In this document: positions 22,901 to 32,230 of the stretch, piece after piece
Layout: each line of letters begins with the position of its first letter
Numbering within the stretch: position 1 is the first letter of the stretch
Assembly (NCBI RefSeq): GCF_001642475.1
Contig: NW_019173981.1
Location: 124,001 to 188,000 of the forward strand
Length of the DNA stretch: 64,000 nucleotides
Direction of reading: 5' to 3'
Source: Fonsecaea monophora
Taxonomy: Eukaryota; Ascomycota; Eurotiomycetes; Chaetothyriales; Herpotrichiellaceae
Program-made: the position numbers and the translations under genes
The notes under the pieces: model-generated
What the model saw: the letters and a program-made list of their open reading frames with translations, nothing else
The model's database searches: none
What the model was told of the DNA's origin: nothing

Positions 22901-24943
22901 TGTCTCGCTAGTCGCGTCGGGTTCTGGTTCAGTGGCATTTCGGCTGGGGATCGAAGCCTCTTGAGCTTGCTCTCTGTCTAGCGCTGGTGATTCTTCCAAG
23001 ACTTCCACGAGGGGAGTATCGTGACCTTCGGACTGGTCGTCGTTGGCTGCACTTGTTTCGCCCCCTTCAGTAGACATGTCCGCGATCTGCTTCTTTGAGA
23101 ACAGCAATGAAAGTAAGCCACCACCAGTGTCATCCTCTTCGCTCTCATCATCCACGTTCTCATCTTCATCACTGGTTCCCTCTGTGTCAAACTCAGAGTC
23201 CATTTCAGTCTCGGGGTCTGAGTCTTCATCGGAGTGATCTGGGCTTTCCCCATATTCCCGGTGGCCTTCGGTGAAATCTCCATCATCCTCGACCGGCAGC
23301 TCTGGCAAATTGCCATATTTCTTTTTCAATTCTTCAACTGACATCTCGGCGTCAAGGTCCTTGTCATCTGCTTCAGCCTCTGATTCCGTCTCACTCACTG
23401 ACATCTGCTCGCTATCTTCCGATTCTGATTCATTACTCGCGTGGGATGAGACCTCCGTTCCACTGTCCATCATAGAATCGTCATGTTCAGTAAGTCGACT
23501 GAGCATCTGGTCCGTTCGATCCAGAACACGTGCAAGGTGGCCCTTCATCTTTGCCTGCTGCTGCTCTTCGTATTCTCTCTGTCTGATGGCATTGACCTCA
23601 AGTCTGACCGCGGCCCAAAGTTTGTCGAGGTCTTTGACCACTGTTCGATACATCGCTAAGCTGGCGTCTCGTTTCTCTTGCTCGATCTCTTCCGCAGTCT
23701 TCACCTTGTTGCGCTTCTGTTTCTCTTCAACGTACCGTTTGGCCTCATTCGCGAGTAGCTCAGCCTTTCTTCTGTGGTCTCGATGTTCTGCCCTTAAGAG
23801 TGTCCTGAAATGGGACGCATGAGCCAAGAGATGATCGTGGTGCGCATACTGTCTCTTTGGTTCATCTTGCTTCTCGGGCACCGCATCGACAAGCTTCTTG
23901 TCAAGCGACCCGCCACGCTTCTGTGCATCCCTCACTCTTCTCCTAGCCAACGCCTCATTCCTGACTTGATCAGGTGTCAATGTATCCTCGCCTGCCCTTG
24001 GTTCTGTCTCATCTTTTTCGAGAAACTCGGTGAAAGAAGCATACTTCTTGGGTAAAGGCACGTTGGCGGGACTAGCAATGGAGGGGGGAGGCAATCGAAC
24101 TCGAAAGGTAACTCTGCGCAAAGTCAACGGAGGTGTGGAGCCCCTGGAGGACAGTGCGCTAGAGGTGTCGAAATCATCGCGGTCGCTCTCTTGCTCGATC
24201 TTCATGATCCCATTTGTCCACGCCTTATGGCCATGTATACCGTTGACCTGTGACGACGTGATCTGTGAGCGATGACTCGCACTTGTACGACGATGAGGGG
24301 ATTTGGCCTGAAGTTTTGAGCTGTTTGTTGAATCTCTAAGATGTCTCTGCGATTGCGATGATTCAGCCTTGGGAGGGTGGTGTGTCTGGAGTGCATCGCG
24401 ACCCTTGGGAGGGGGGACGGAGCCACGCTTGATGGTCCTCGGAGGTGAGATCTGTGCTTCAGCCTTGGACTTGCGAGCGGATACATTGTAAACAGGTTTT
24501 GCTTGTCTTTGGCGCTCTTCCTTGACTTTATCAAAAGCAGCACGGGTCTGCCTCTTGTTTGATTGCGGCTGTAGATCGAGGGGTATCACGTTTGTTCTCC
24601 CGGACTTTCGACGGCCATCTTGGATGAATGACGTCGGACCCTCAGCGACGACTCGTTTCCACGGGGGAGAGATGAGTCGAGGAGACGGTCTATGGTCAGC
24701 GCCTGCAACTTTCCGCCTCTTCGTGGGTGGGCCATCGTTGCTGCTGTGACTTTCATGGGGTTCGATGGAGGATCTTAGAGGGCTTTCGTGATTGCGTGCG
24801 GGCGACGTGGATCTCTTATCGAGCAATTCTAGGATACGATCAGCCAACTGATGTGATGTTGGGTTTAGTGAAGGGTTGAACGTACCGTGATGTTGGTGGT
24901 TGGAGTCTGAATGAAAGTCGCCGGTCGGAGAAGGAATCGGCAT
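20000..24943 (-). CDS. SWR1: SWR1-complex ATPase (Snf2-family helicase Swr1)
   Basis: Catalytic subunit of the nuclear SWR1 complex, which exchanges H2A for H2A.Z in nucleosomes. One exon, 1647 residues, the family's usual size. A basic, low-complexity N-terminus is followed by an HSA domain at about residues 360-440 (starting YAHHDHLLAHASHF), the binding platform for actin-related subunits, and then a long acidic Ser/Glu/Asp-rich tract that probably contacts histones. The DEXH half has the Walker A-like DEMGLGKT near 803 and DEAH near 904. A large insertion of roughly 200-300 residues separates it from the helicase C half (LIFTQMTKVLDILEQF near 1357, HRIGQT near 1430). That split ATPase marks the SWR1/INO80 class, and the HSA and acidic arrangement favours Swr1 over Ino80. 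It is divergent from the complex I subunit gene at 25429. Confidence 0.95.
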   Translation of the reverse strand: MPIPSPTGDFHSDSNHQHHGTFNPSLNPTSHQLADRILELLDKRSTSPARNHESPLRSSIEPHESHSSNDGPPTKRRKVAGADHRPSPRLISPPWKRVVAEGPTSFIQDGRRKSGRTNVIPLDLQPQSNKRQTRAAFDKVKEERQRQAKPVYNVSARKSKAEAQISPPRTIKRGSVPPPKGRDALQTHHPPKAESSQSQRHLRDSTNSSKLQAKSPHRRTSASHRSQITSSQVNGIHGHKAWTNGIMKIEQESDRDDFDTSSALSSRGSTPPLTLRRVTFRVRLPPPSIASPANVPLPKKYASFTEFLEKDETEPRAGEDTLTPDQVRNEALARRRVRDAQKRGGSLDKKLVDAVPEKQDEPKRQYAHHDHLLAHASHFRTLLRAEHRDHRRKAELLANEAKRYVEEKQKRNKVKTAEEIEQEKRDASLAMYRTVVKDLDKLWAAVRLEVNAIRQREYEEQQQAKMKGHLARVLDRTDQMLSRLTEHDDSMMDSGTEVSSHASNESESEDSEQMSVSETESEAEADDKDLDAEMSVEELKKKYGNLPELPVEDDGDFTEGHREYGESPDHSDEDSDPETEMDSEFDTEGTSDEDENVDDESEEDDTGGGLLSLLFSKKQIADMSTEGGETSAANDDQSEGHDTPLVEVLEESPALDREQAQEASIPSRNATEPEPDATSETNMLIETPTAPEPGDVKMRDVTPPSHLQVARLASEDPGSQEPSTYTSPHTTATKMSEPESVSSIDAHVDSAPSITTSETKPAIKTPVPSLLRGTLREYQHEGLDWLADLYAHGRSGILADEMGLGKTIQSIALLAHLAEVYEVWGPHLIVVPTSVMLNWEMEFKKFLPGFKVLTYYGSLEERKQKRRGWMADDSFNVCITSYQLVLQDANSFKRRRWHYMILDEAHNIKNFRSERWQTMMTFNTRARLLLTGTPLQNNLTELWSLLFFLHYGQENEGEDDAFAGLKEWSEWFKRPVESILEHGRQVLDEEDREQVSKLHKVIRPFLLRRLKADVEKQMPAKYEHVELCRLSKRQRQLYDGFMSRAQTKETLASGNYLSIINALMQLRKVCNHPDLFETRPINTSFAMHKSAAADFEIKDLLVRRRLMLDALNDLDFDFLRLAPISEERMSMIEVIETTKRHAYSKFKTLREAQSRRILSFSHHGICNDNAALWCGTNRQGVLGSLENVGRRIRLQELDRTMYYEAYKHHQHPIYGRGLIERLTINTTYERLSRLPPRRALSRFWSKGQPIQSFDLVHSVQSRSEQMQPFIDKYACVTPAVVATDLYARTVTDAGAQAIREAAESTLKGDAGDPFHLARMKLSIAFPDKRLLQYDCGKLQRLDKLLRQLQAGGHRALIFTQMTKVLDILEQFLNIHGHRYLRLDGATKVEQRQILTERFNNDTRILCFILSSRSGGLGINLTGADTVIFYDLDWNPAMDKQCTDRAHRIGQTRDVHIYRFVSEHTIESNILRKANQKQMLDDVVIQEGDFTTDYMNRMTYRDMLDENAEEDEAGKAMDRVLGNDKTSIGVLEQAEDQEDRAAAKVAARELQHADEGDFEDGRTSATPRTQTGDARSTPAYGGVPNGPFGTTDAAIEESQDDRIHHIDEYLIQLQRYLMKDIPLGPGKDSKKGKKGRKGRDEHRIRRVR

Positions 24944-25428
24944 TTGGCGCGGTCACTGCTATTGCGGCCTGGCATGGCAAAATCGAGAGTCTCAGAAAAA
25001 CACCAAAATGACAACGGGTATGCTCGATGGACAGGGCGTTAAAGTGGTCGAGTCGCGGGTCAATTTGTAGCACCGACCGAGTACAGTCACCTGGCGAAGT
25101 TTGCGGTAGCCTGAGACCAGTTTGGGCTGTTGGTGGGCGGTTGAAGTTGGAGGCGAACCATGAAAATATCGAGATGGGAAGAAAGTGAGCGCAGGGGGAG
25201 GAACAGGCGAGTTTAGGGCGCAAGCCACTGCGGAATCCCGCCCAGGCCCTGACAGCTCCTGCCTAGACCAATCACTGCCCGCCATTCTTCAACCTCAAGC
25301 ATCCCTCATCTCACTCTCCACACACGACTCAACCCGTCCACAGTCCATCTGTGCCATCAAACTGAATGATTTGACCTTGACACTGCTTTCCTTGTTATCT
25401 GGCTCATTGGAGCCCCGTCCGCACAAAC
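24944..25428. promoter_or_regulatory. Divergent promoter between SWR1 and the complex I subunit
   Basis: 485 bp between the two ATGs. A CCAAT box at 25268-25272 lies about 160 bp upstream of the complex I subunit, a plausible site for the HAP/CBC complex that acts on respiratory genes. No ORF here is convincing. Confidence 0.5.
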
Positions 25429-26047
25429 ATGCTCTCCCGGCGAGCCTTGACGTTGGCCGCATCTTCCGCACGATCACTTGCCCGCACCCGACCTCAATCC
25501 CAAGTCCAGCCTCAATTCCGCCTCCCTCGAGCTCAGTTCTCGGTTGCGAGATGTCTGAAAGCTGCTGAGCAAGAGATAGATGATCCCGAAATGGTAGATT
25601 GATCCAGGGTTACAGCTTTGGGGAGGATGCTAATTTTGACGTTCAAAGAACAACAACTACATTAACCCACCTCGAATCAAGCGACAACACCGTGACCCAT
25701 ACGCCGACTGGGACGACAAACAAGAACGGCGCAACTTTGGCGAACCCGTCCACGAAGATAATGACGTTCTTGGTATTTTCGCTTTGGAGGACTATACATT
25801 CATGTCCAGCGCGCGAGGTCTCTTGATGTGGGCAGGTTTCGTCACCTGCGTTCTGGGGGTGTACTATGGCGTCGCATACACATATCCTGGCAAACCGAGC
25901 GCGCCACGAGAACTTGAAGGAGGACTATTTGAGGAGCTGGGAGGCCCGGGTGCCGTTCGGGTGAGGAGACAGTTGCTATTGCCATCATTATCAAGCTAAT
26001 CAATGTAACAGGCACGCATGGCTGGGGACTCTGAAGACAGTGAATAA
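25429..26047 (+). CDS. Mitochondrial complex I subunit, NDUFB8/ASHI type
   Basis: Accessory membrane-arm subunit of NADH:ubiquinone oxidoreductase. Exons 25429-25593, 25649-25960 and 26012-26047 give 170 residues. The introns are 55 and 51 bp; the first carries a GCTAAT branch site and the second CTAAT. All junctions are in frame. The start MLSRRALTLAASS begins a basic, Ser/Ala-rich mitochondrial targeting peptide. The mature part has the family block YINPPRIKRQHRDPY, then RRNFGEPVHEDND, one membrane span (LLMWAGFVTCVLGVYYG) and the conserved C-terminal EELGGPGAVRAR. The tiny last exon (12 codons with stop) completes this motif, which is why I trust intron 2. It shares a promoter region with SWR1. 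Confidence 0.93.
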
Positions 26048-26861
26048 ATCAGTGGTAACCTCGAAGCCAATCGTCAGATATCTTGGAATGTCAGCTGAAC
26101 CGAGATTGAGTGGTGTGATAGTTATGAGCATCGACAGCAATGTCGACGTTCTCACTCGCGATGGATCAATCGGTGGGGATGGATGAATTATACACTGGTG
26201 CCATGCAATTGCTCGCTCAGACATTGCACGCCGCTGTGAAAAAGGTTGTACATAGCCTGAATGCACCTTTCGGCAAGATAAGTTTACTTTTGTTCGCATG
26301 AAAGTCAACTCTTTGGAGATGTGTAGTAGGTTCGCACCATTTCTTTGATCTATCCAGACTACATTCTCGAAGCCACAAGCCTCATGAGTAAAAAGTACTT
26401 GGAGCACAATATCAATATGCCAAATCTCCAAAAGGAGGATTTCCCACAGGGTAAAAACCAGCTATGTCAATGTTGAAGAATCCCAACGTCACGAGAGCAG
26501 AGTCAGAACCACGCCGCTCCCCAAGACCTATTGTGCATGTTGATATGAGAATAGAAAACCGCGATGCATCGTAAAGTCTCAACTCGATCACAAACACAAA
26601 CAACCGTGCATGGTATGATGTGGTGGTAGTGGTGGTGACTTGTTATCCGGGACGAAAGCCGTATTTTATCTCTCTTTGCTTCTCTCTGTGCGTTTCAGAC
26701 TTAACTTGTAAAACACATCGGTGGTATTTCGTCACCATTCTTTTCGTGATGGCCATCGTTGTGAGTTCGTTCCAGTGGAAGTCCCACCCGGGCCCCTGTA
26801 TTCGTAATCTCAATGTCTGTGACACGCTGCTCCTGCCTCTCTGTATATGCGTCTACCAAAT
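26048..26861. other. Intergenic between converging genes, no gene seen
   Basis: 0.8 kb between the 3' ends of the complex I subunit and the Gly/Ser-rich secreted protein. The ORFs here are short and without motifs. Some AC/TG-rich tracts occur. Confidence 0.5.
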
Positions 26862-27719
26862 CTATGCGACCGTCCACATACCCCAACCCACAATCACAAA
26901 CATGACCCAGTACCCACTCAGCTCGACGACAGCGCGCACGGCCGCACTGACCTGGGACTCGTCGCTGGGATCGGTGCCTCCGTCGGCGGTGGTCCCGTTC
27001 GCGAGACTGCCGTTGATGTAAGTGGCGGTGGTGCCGTTGTCGAAGGAGACGGTCCTGACGGTGCTGGTGTTGACGGGGGCGACGGGCGTGGAGGAGCCGT
27101 TGGTGACCACCTGGGTCAGGAAGGTCGAGTTGTTGTCTGGGTCGCACCCGCAGACCTGGTACTGCTGGCACAGGCAGGTGACGTTGGAGGTGCGGTTACG
27201 GCCCTCGTTGTCTAGCCAGTAGTACGGGATGCCATAGGGGTATGCCCACACGCTGCCGTAGAGCCAGAGGCCCGGGAAGAACGCCAGCGCACCCGCGCCG
27301 ATGAAGAACGGTGCGACACCCAGCGTCGGCGATCTGCGTCCCGCAGTGTACGGCACCACCGCGCCGCCCGCGTATCTGTTCCCGTACGCCTTGGGAGTGC
27401 CTGAACCGTCGCGCGTGCGTCCGCCAGCGTTGGACGCCGACGAAAACGAGTATGGCTGCCCGTTTGGTCTTGTGGACGATCCGCCAGAACTGCGCCCGCC
27501 ACTGCTGGAGCCGCCTGACGAGGAGCTGCCGCTGCTCCCGCTACTGCCTCCCCCTCCTTTACCGCCGCCGCCACCTTTGCGCTTTTCAAGATGGTTGAAG
27601 AAGTCGAGCGGAGATGCGACCTCGCGCACCGAGAGATCTGTAGAGGGGGATGAAGGAGGGGCCGAGGCGATAAAGGAGATGACGGAGAAGAGGAGGGTTA
27701 TCCGGAGGAGGAACTTCAT
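26862..27719 (-). CDS. Secreted Gly/Ser-rich protein, probably GPI-anchored (DUF7732-like)
   Basis: Intronless, 285 residues from the ATG at 27719 (MKFLLRITLLF), which gives a clean signal peptide of about 20 residues; the open frame upstream is not signal-like. A Lys/Gly/Ser-rich tract at about residues 48-85 is followed by a hydrophobic patch (FFIGAGALAFFPG) and an aromatic YPYGIPYYW block. A cysteine cluster CLCQQYQVCGC comes next, then an Asn-glycosylation-rich part (several N-x-S/T). The protein ends in a hydrophobic tail after a Ser/Ala-rich stretch, as in GPI-anchored proteins. The cysteine cluster and NGSLANGTTA-type repeats match my memory of a fungal domain of unknown function (DUF7732); this is a recollection and not a search. 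Likely at the cell surface. Role unknown. Confidence 0.8.
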   Translation of the reverse strand: MKFLLRITLLFSVISFIASAPPSSPSTDLSVREVASPLDFFNHLEKRKGGGGGKGGGGSSGSSGSSSSGGSSSGGRSSGGSSTRPNGQPYSFSSASNAGGRTRDGSGTPKAYGNRYAGGAVVPYTAGRRSPTLGVAPFFIGAGALAFFPGLWLYGSVWAYPYGIPYYWLDNEGRNRTSNVTCLCQQYQVCGCDPDNNSTFLTQVVTNGSSTPVAPVNTSTVRTVSFDNGTTATYINGSLANGTTADGGTDPSDESQVSAAVRAVVELSGYWVMFVIVGWGMWTVA

Positions 27720-28707
27720 TGTCGCAATATCACACTTGGTACCACCACTTTTACTTCTTGCTTGCGCCCAAAAAAAAGAGGATGTCAAAGGTTTGCGAAT
27801 ATTATTGTAGGTCAGGTTTCAGGATGAACCCCTCGGTATCGTGCCGGCGGGATAGTGTGGTGTACTGTAGGTCAATATATTTGTGACAAACGCGCCGGGC
27901 GTAGATTTCAACAAAGCGCAACACAAGAGTCTTTCTTTCTTCTCGTCCAGTATATGATGCATATGTGGGGGATTGTACGCTAACAAAGAAGCAACCGGTA
28001 CGGCAGATACGGAGGCAATTTTGTTTGCACAGCCCTCTCGCGAGTTACAACTCGACTCGGTACATCAAACAGGGGACGGGATGTTGAATCATCAACTTCT
28101 CCTTCCCCGGAATCGACTGGCTCAACTGCGCATCCAATTACGACTGATTAGCACGAGACGCATGCATTGGTCAGTAGAAACGCCTTGCCACGCGCCAAGG
28201 GGCGTATTTGCCGATTTCCGCGGCTTCGATACGTCAGGATGATCGATGAGGCAGTGCCCCCCATTGAATCAACTTATACTACAGACGATCCGGTATAATG
28301 TTCCATCCACATATATTGGCGTATATTCCATTTCGCCTCTCGAAGCATCAGCAGTCTGCCTGGTGAGCCTGTGAGCACTAAGCCTTTTAAGGCCTCCAGG
28401 AATAAGATACAGATCGGAAGCTTGATGGCCTTTCCAGGAATTATCTGCACGGCACGCTGGTCCAACTTGGCAACAATGCTTAGAAGCCTTGATACCTGCA
28501 AGAGAAGCTCGGCGCAGTTGCGCCGAGTTACGGGAGGGTAGCCTTTGGGTATTTGAGAAAGCCATGATGGCGCACTGCAGGGCGAATTCTCCCTACTTGT
28601 TGATTCCACCACCGTGCTCGTTTTGTAATAGTACAATGTCGGAGAAGTCCTCTGTCCACTTCAAGTCAGGTCGCGACGAGTAGCTTCGTACCTATAGTGA
28701 AGTACAG
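27720..28707. other. Intergenic, no gene seen
   Basis: About 1 kb between the secreted-protein start and the 3' end of MSS51. ORFs of up to 120 codons on the minus strand lack motifs. Confidence 0.5.
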
Positions 28708-30352
28708 TCAGTAAGGAAGCACGGGCACATAGGTTATTGGGACTGAGGGCCGTGCCCAAAACAGCGAGTTGATCACGTACCTCTTGCCTCTGAAAGCCCA
28801 CACACCCCAGTTGCCACAACTAATGTCCTGGGGGTCAAGATCATTCAAGTCCCATCTCAAAGAGCGGAATCTGTTCTCCCCAGGTTCCATGAGGAGGTCG
28901 ACTTCGCCCGCGCATTTCTCCATGACCCACTGCCAGTCGCGAGTCATATCCCACTCTGTATAACCTGTGCACAAGACAGGGATTTTGGTCTCCAACAGGC
29001 GAGGCAGAGTGTTTTCCCACTCCAATGAAGAGGCGGGGTGTCCTAGGCCAGGGTGGAACAACATGAAGCAGTCGAAATACGGGTCATAAGGATAGAATGC
29101 ATTTGCTTCGTGCAGAGTGTGAAAATAGTCCACATAGGTGGTGATTTTCATCTTTGGCGAAACACGGTCTTCAACGATGGCACCAAATGGATTCTGAGAT
29201 GTCCTCTCTGGCAAAGGAAACTCGGCGTCGCGATTCATCATGGACTCGGGTCCAATGAATATGAGATGTATGAGGGACTGGGGGAAAAGGTACGACAACT
29301 GCGTCCACACTTCGCGAGGTAGAGATGATTCGGCTCGTGCACCTAGGACGAATATCCGGACGGGCGGACTCGACAACCTAAGTCCTTTGATGTCTTTGCC
29401 TTGGCCGGTCTTGGGTGGATGCAAGGTGTACCGGAGTGCTGTCGGGGTCAGCATAGAGCAATGTGTTGAGCAAAAACGAAGACTCACCTGATAAACTCTT
29501 CAGTCCCTCTGGAGTCAACCTCCCGCCAGGCCTGATATTGTATGGGCTCAGCTCATGCAAAACACTCCCAATAGTGAGGGGATAAGTCAGCAACTTTGTG
29601 ACTTGTCGCATGCTCCTCTCGTCGTTTACCGCTTCAAACTGTCGCGTGTAGAGAAAGGTATCCCAATTGGTCATATTCACTAAGGCTTCATCCATCTGCG
29701 GCCCGGGATACTCGAACTCGGGAAACCATCGTCCCGATCTCAAATCGTGGTCATCCTCGTTGATTTGTCTCAGCGTATCACATATTTCCAGGTGCGCCTC
29801 AAAGTCATCTGCCCAGTGTTCCTCCGAGCAGTACGTCGCGATGCCGCAGTCCGGGCACTCGAAGGAGACGTGAGCAGGAGGCTCCGTGCTCACGCCTTCG
29901 ATTTTCCTCGCTTCGGGGTCGTGGGGTGAAGTCGGCACGCGAGTCTGTTGATGGACTGGATGTGGACACAATGCATGCTGCTTCATGAACCGCGCTCTTT
30001 GCCGGATCTCGGGGATGGGGGACCGGGAGAAAGGGTGGAAAAGGTTGCCTGGTCCAAGGACCACTCGGCCATGGGCACGCCACTCGCCGTAATCGGTAGG
30101 GGGGATATTGTGTCGTTCGAAGTTATCTGGTTCTTCTGCAGGAGCGGCAGCGGTAGATGCAGACCGCATCGTCCTTCTAGAGCTTCGGTTCTGCTCCATT
30201 CTCGATTGGTCTCGTGGGGTGTGCATCAACGAGGTGCTGGAGGTAAAGCTGCGTCGACCGGGGATTTGCTGGACGAACCTCGCATTTGGCCGTTGTCGAG
30301 CGACGCCCGAGAGTGCTCGCGCACATCTCAAGCAGGTGAACAAACCCTCCAT
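28708..30352 (-). CDS. MSS51: Mss51-type mitochondrial translation regulator with MYND-like finger
   Basis: In yeast Mss51 activates translation of COX1 mRNA and helps cytochrome oxidase assembly in mitochondria. Exons 30352-29488 and 29438-28708 are joined by a 49-bp intron (GTGAGT..ACAG with a GCTGAC branch site), giving 531 residues. The N-terminus is basic and Arg/Ser-rich, consistent with import. A zinc-finger-like set follows: C129 with a CP pair, C166 and C169 (ECPDCG), C175, H179, H187 and C191. Cys-Pro pairs of this kind act as haem-regulatory motifs in yeast Mss51. The second half contains the conserved core (IFVLGARAESSLP, HLIFIGPES, LFHPGLGHP, CTGYTEWDM). The fungal ortholog is a firm call by overall sequence; the haem-sensing role is inferred from family knowledge. 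Confidence 0.9.
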
Positions 30353-30979
30353 TGGCTGGTGATGTGAGGTGAGTGTCAGGTCAACAGAAACAGATGCATC
30401 AGCCGCGCAATTAAGGGCAGGAGGAAAACGGAGCTTCGTCGCTTGTCACCAGATACACGCCAAGGTTTGGAAAACTACCTACTCGAAGCTCGCGCCCGAT
30501 GCAGCAAGAGGGTGATGCTGCCCTTATTCAGTCCAGGTGGAGTCAAAGAACACCAATTGCAGTGGTTAGCTACCCCGGGGCACCAAAGACATCTATTAAA
30601 TGAAACGCTAGTCCCTTAGAGGTATCTATTGAATCCCACTAAGCGGCACGAGTACGTTTTCTCTGTTTGATCCATAGTATATGTCCTCCTATGAGTAGTA
30701 GAACATCATGCTCCTCCATTTGAGTCACAGCGCCCGCGATCGAACGGCTTCCTTATCAGAGCGCCGCGCCTGGCCCCGTGCAGGAAAGGTCTAGCCTGCT
30801 GGCCAAAGTCTTTGCGTTCCGATCAACACAAGCGTTGAGCTACCTCAATCAGGCTGTGCTGAAACTTGTCCTTTGCAAAATGCATCTTGTGTTTAGACAT
30901 GCAAACATTACGTGTCTGGACACGTCCTCGAGGCTCTGCCCATCTTCATCCAAAGAGGTCGACACAATGGACAAGAAAT
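30353..30979. other. Intergenic, no gene seen
   Basis: 627 bp upstream of MSS51, leading into the kinase stub on the plus strand. Nothing specific recognised. Confidence 0.5.
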
Positions 30980-31165
30980 AAGTTGCAATCAACTGCGCCA
31001 CTCCGAAGGTCCTTCGCATACAAAGCAAAGGCTCTGTCCCCAGGTCAATCCGTCGAAGAGGAAACACTCCCAGATTACGAGCCAGAGGAATTTCATCTGG
31101 TCAACACAGGCGGTGTGTTCAACGGAAAGTGCCAGGTGCCGGGCAAGCTTGGACTCGGAGTGTAT
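30980..31165 (+). pseudogene. 5' stub of an SRPK-type protein kinase
   Basis: The reading frame gives RRSFAYKAKALSPGQ, then EEETLPDYEPEEFH, VFNGKCQ and GKLGLGV. This is the conserved entry of fungal SRPK-type Ser/Thr kinases up to the glycine-rich loop. Directly after GKLGLGV the expected STVWLARD block is absent and the rest of the frame (to 31387) is not kinase-like, although SVVAVRVDY may be a remnant of the VALKVY strand. No catalytic loop, DFG or C-lobe exists, so no active kinase can be made. It faces the helicase stub on the other strand. A parent copy elsewhere in the genome is expected but not visible here. Confidence 0.7.
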
Positions 31166-31390
31166 CGTCGCTTTCTGCCCCATTCTGTAGTAGCAGTAAG
31201 GGTCGACTACATGTTGGACGCCACCTGTTTTGTCACTCGTCGAGAGCTGAATGGTGGCCTGGTGAGCATGTTAAAAGCAATACAAGACACAAATGACAAC
31301 TTCTCCACCAACAATAATGGTACGAGGCGTCAATATTTGATTGGGAAACTGAAGCTTTCACATGTGAGAATCCAACTAAGAGCATGAGGT

Positions 31391-31774
31391 TTATAGAGAT
31401 CCTGTATCTTGACTCAATTCTTTCTGCTGACTCCTGTCAAGACAATGTGCCGCGTCAACTACATTGTTTACCAATGCACGCACGAACAGTACCTTATTAA
31501 TACCTTCCGACCGTGCGACGAAGACGGGTAAGACATATGCTGCGGTTTTGCCACTTCCTGTCTCAGCAAGGGTTACCAGGTCTCTTCCTTCTAGCGCCAG
31601 TGGAATAGCCTGTGCCTGGATAGATGTAGGTGCTCGATAGCCAAGAGAATCGCAGGCCTCGCATAGCGGCTCGATAACACCGAGATCTTGAAAAGTCAAG
31701 GGAGGGCTATTCGCAGCAGGTTGCCCGTGTTCAGGGGCAGGACTTTCGAGCAGATGGCCCGACGAGGTGTCCAT
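31391..31774 (-). pseudogene. 5' stub of a DEAD-box rRNA helicase (RRP3-type)
   Basis: A 127-codon frame starting MDTSSGHLLES. Residues 27-85 (about 31696-31520) match the start of the RRP3/DDX47 helicase core: FQDLGVIEPLCEACDSLGY, the Q-motif PTSIQAQAIP and Walker A AETGSGKTAAYVLPV. After that the homology ends abruptly; DEAD, SAT and the second RecA domain are missing against a family length near 470-500 residues. The frame then drifts to a stop. The surviving part is well preserved, suggesting a recent loss or a recent partial duplicate. An intact RRP3 is essential in yeast, so a complete copy should exist elsewhere. Confidence 0.75.
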
Positions 31775-32230
31775 ATCTTGTCGGTGGCATGTGCAGGATT
31801 GTGGTAGCGCAGTTGATCTTGCGGAGTCTAGTGAATTAATTAGAGCCTAAAAGATCCACACAACATTAGTGAGAAATCTAACAGTCACGTGTATATGCTT
31901 GGCATTAGGCTCCAGCTCCAGCACTTTGAGCAAGGGCGCTGCTTTTAGCTGCACATCAAGAACAAGTGAGATACAATCGCCTGACATTATGACAAAAGGC
32001 TGGGTTTGATATCTAAACATGCTATCTTCCCAGTCATGCTTTTTATTCAACTCAAAATTCGCGCAAGATTAGGCCCTTATTCCGAGAGCGCTGAAATAAC
32101 GCCAGACTGGTAGGAGTTACATAGAAAATACACGAAAAAATCCGCTGAAACGCTCACAACCCAAATTCCCGATGTCGTTCAGTTCGTCCGTCCCGTAACT
32201 CAAATCCGACGATGCAAAGCACGAGAACAC
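31775..32230. other. Intergenic, no gene seen
   Basis: About 450 bp upstream of the helicase stub and downstream of the MACPF-like gene. Locally A/T-richer than its flanks by eye. No supportable ORF. Confidence 0.5.

Noticed and set aside
22978..23822. Ser/Asp/Glu-rich ORFs on both strands within SWR1
   Set aside because: They are the antisense and alternate frames of the acidic tract of SWR1.
26701..27171. 156-codon Arg/His-rich ORF on the minus strand
   Set aside because: It overlaps the secreted-protein gene in another frame, is of low complexity and has no domain.
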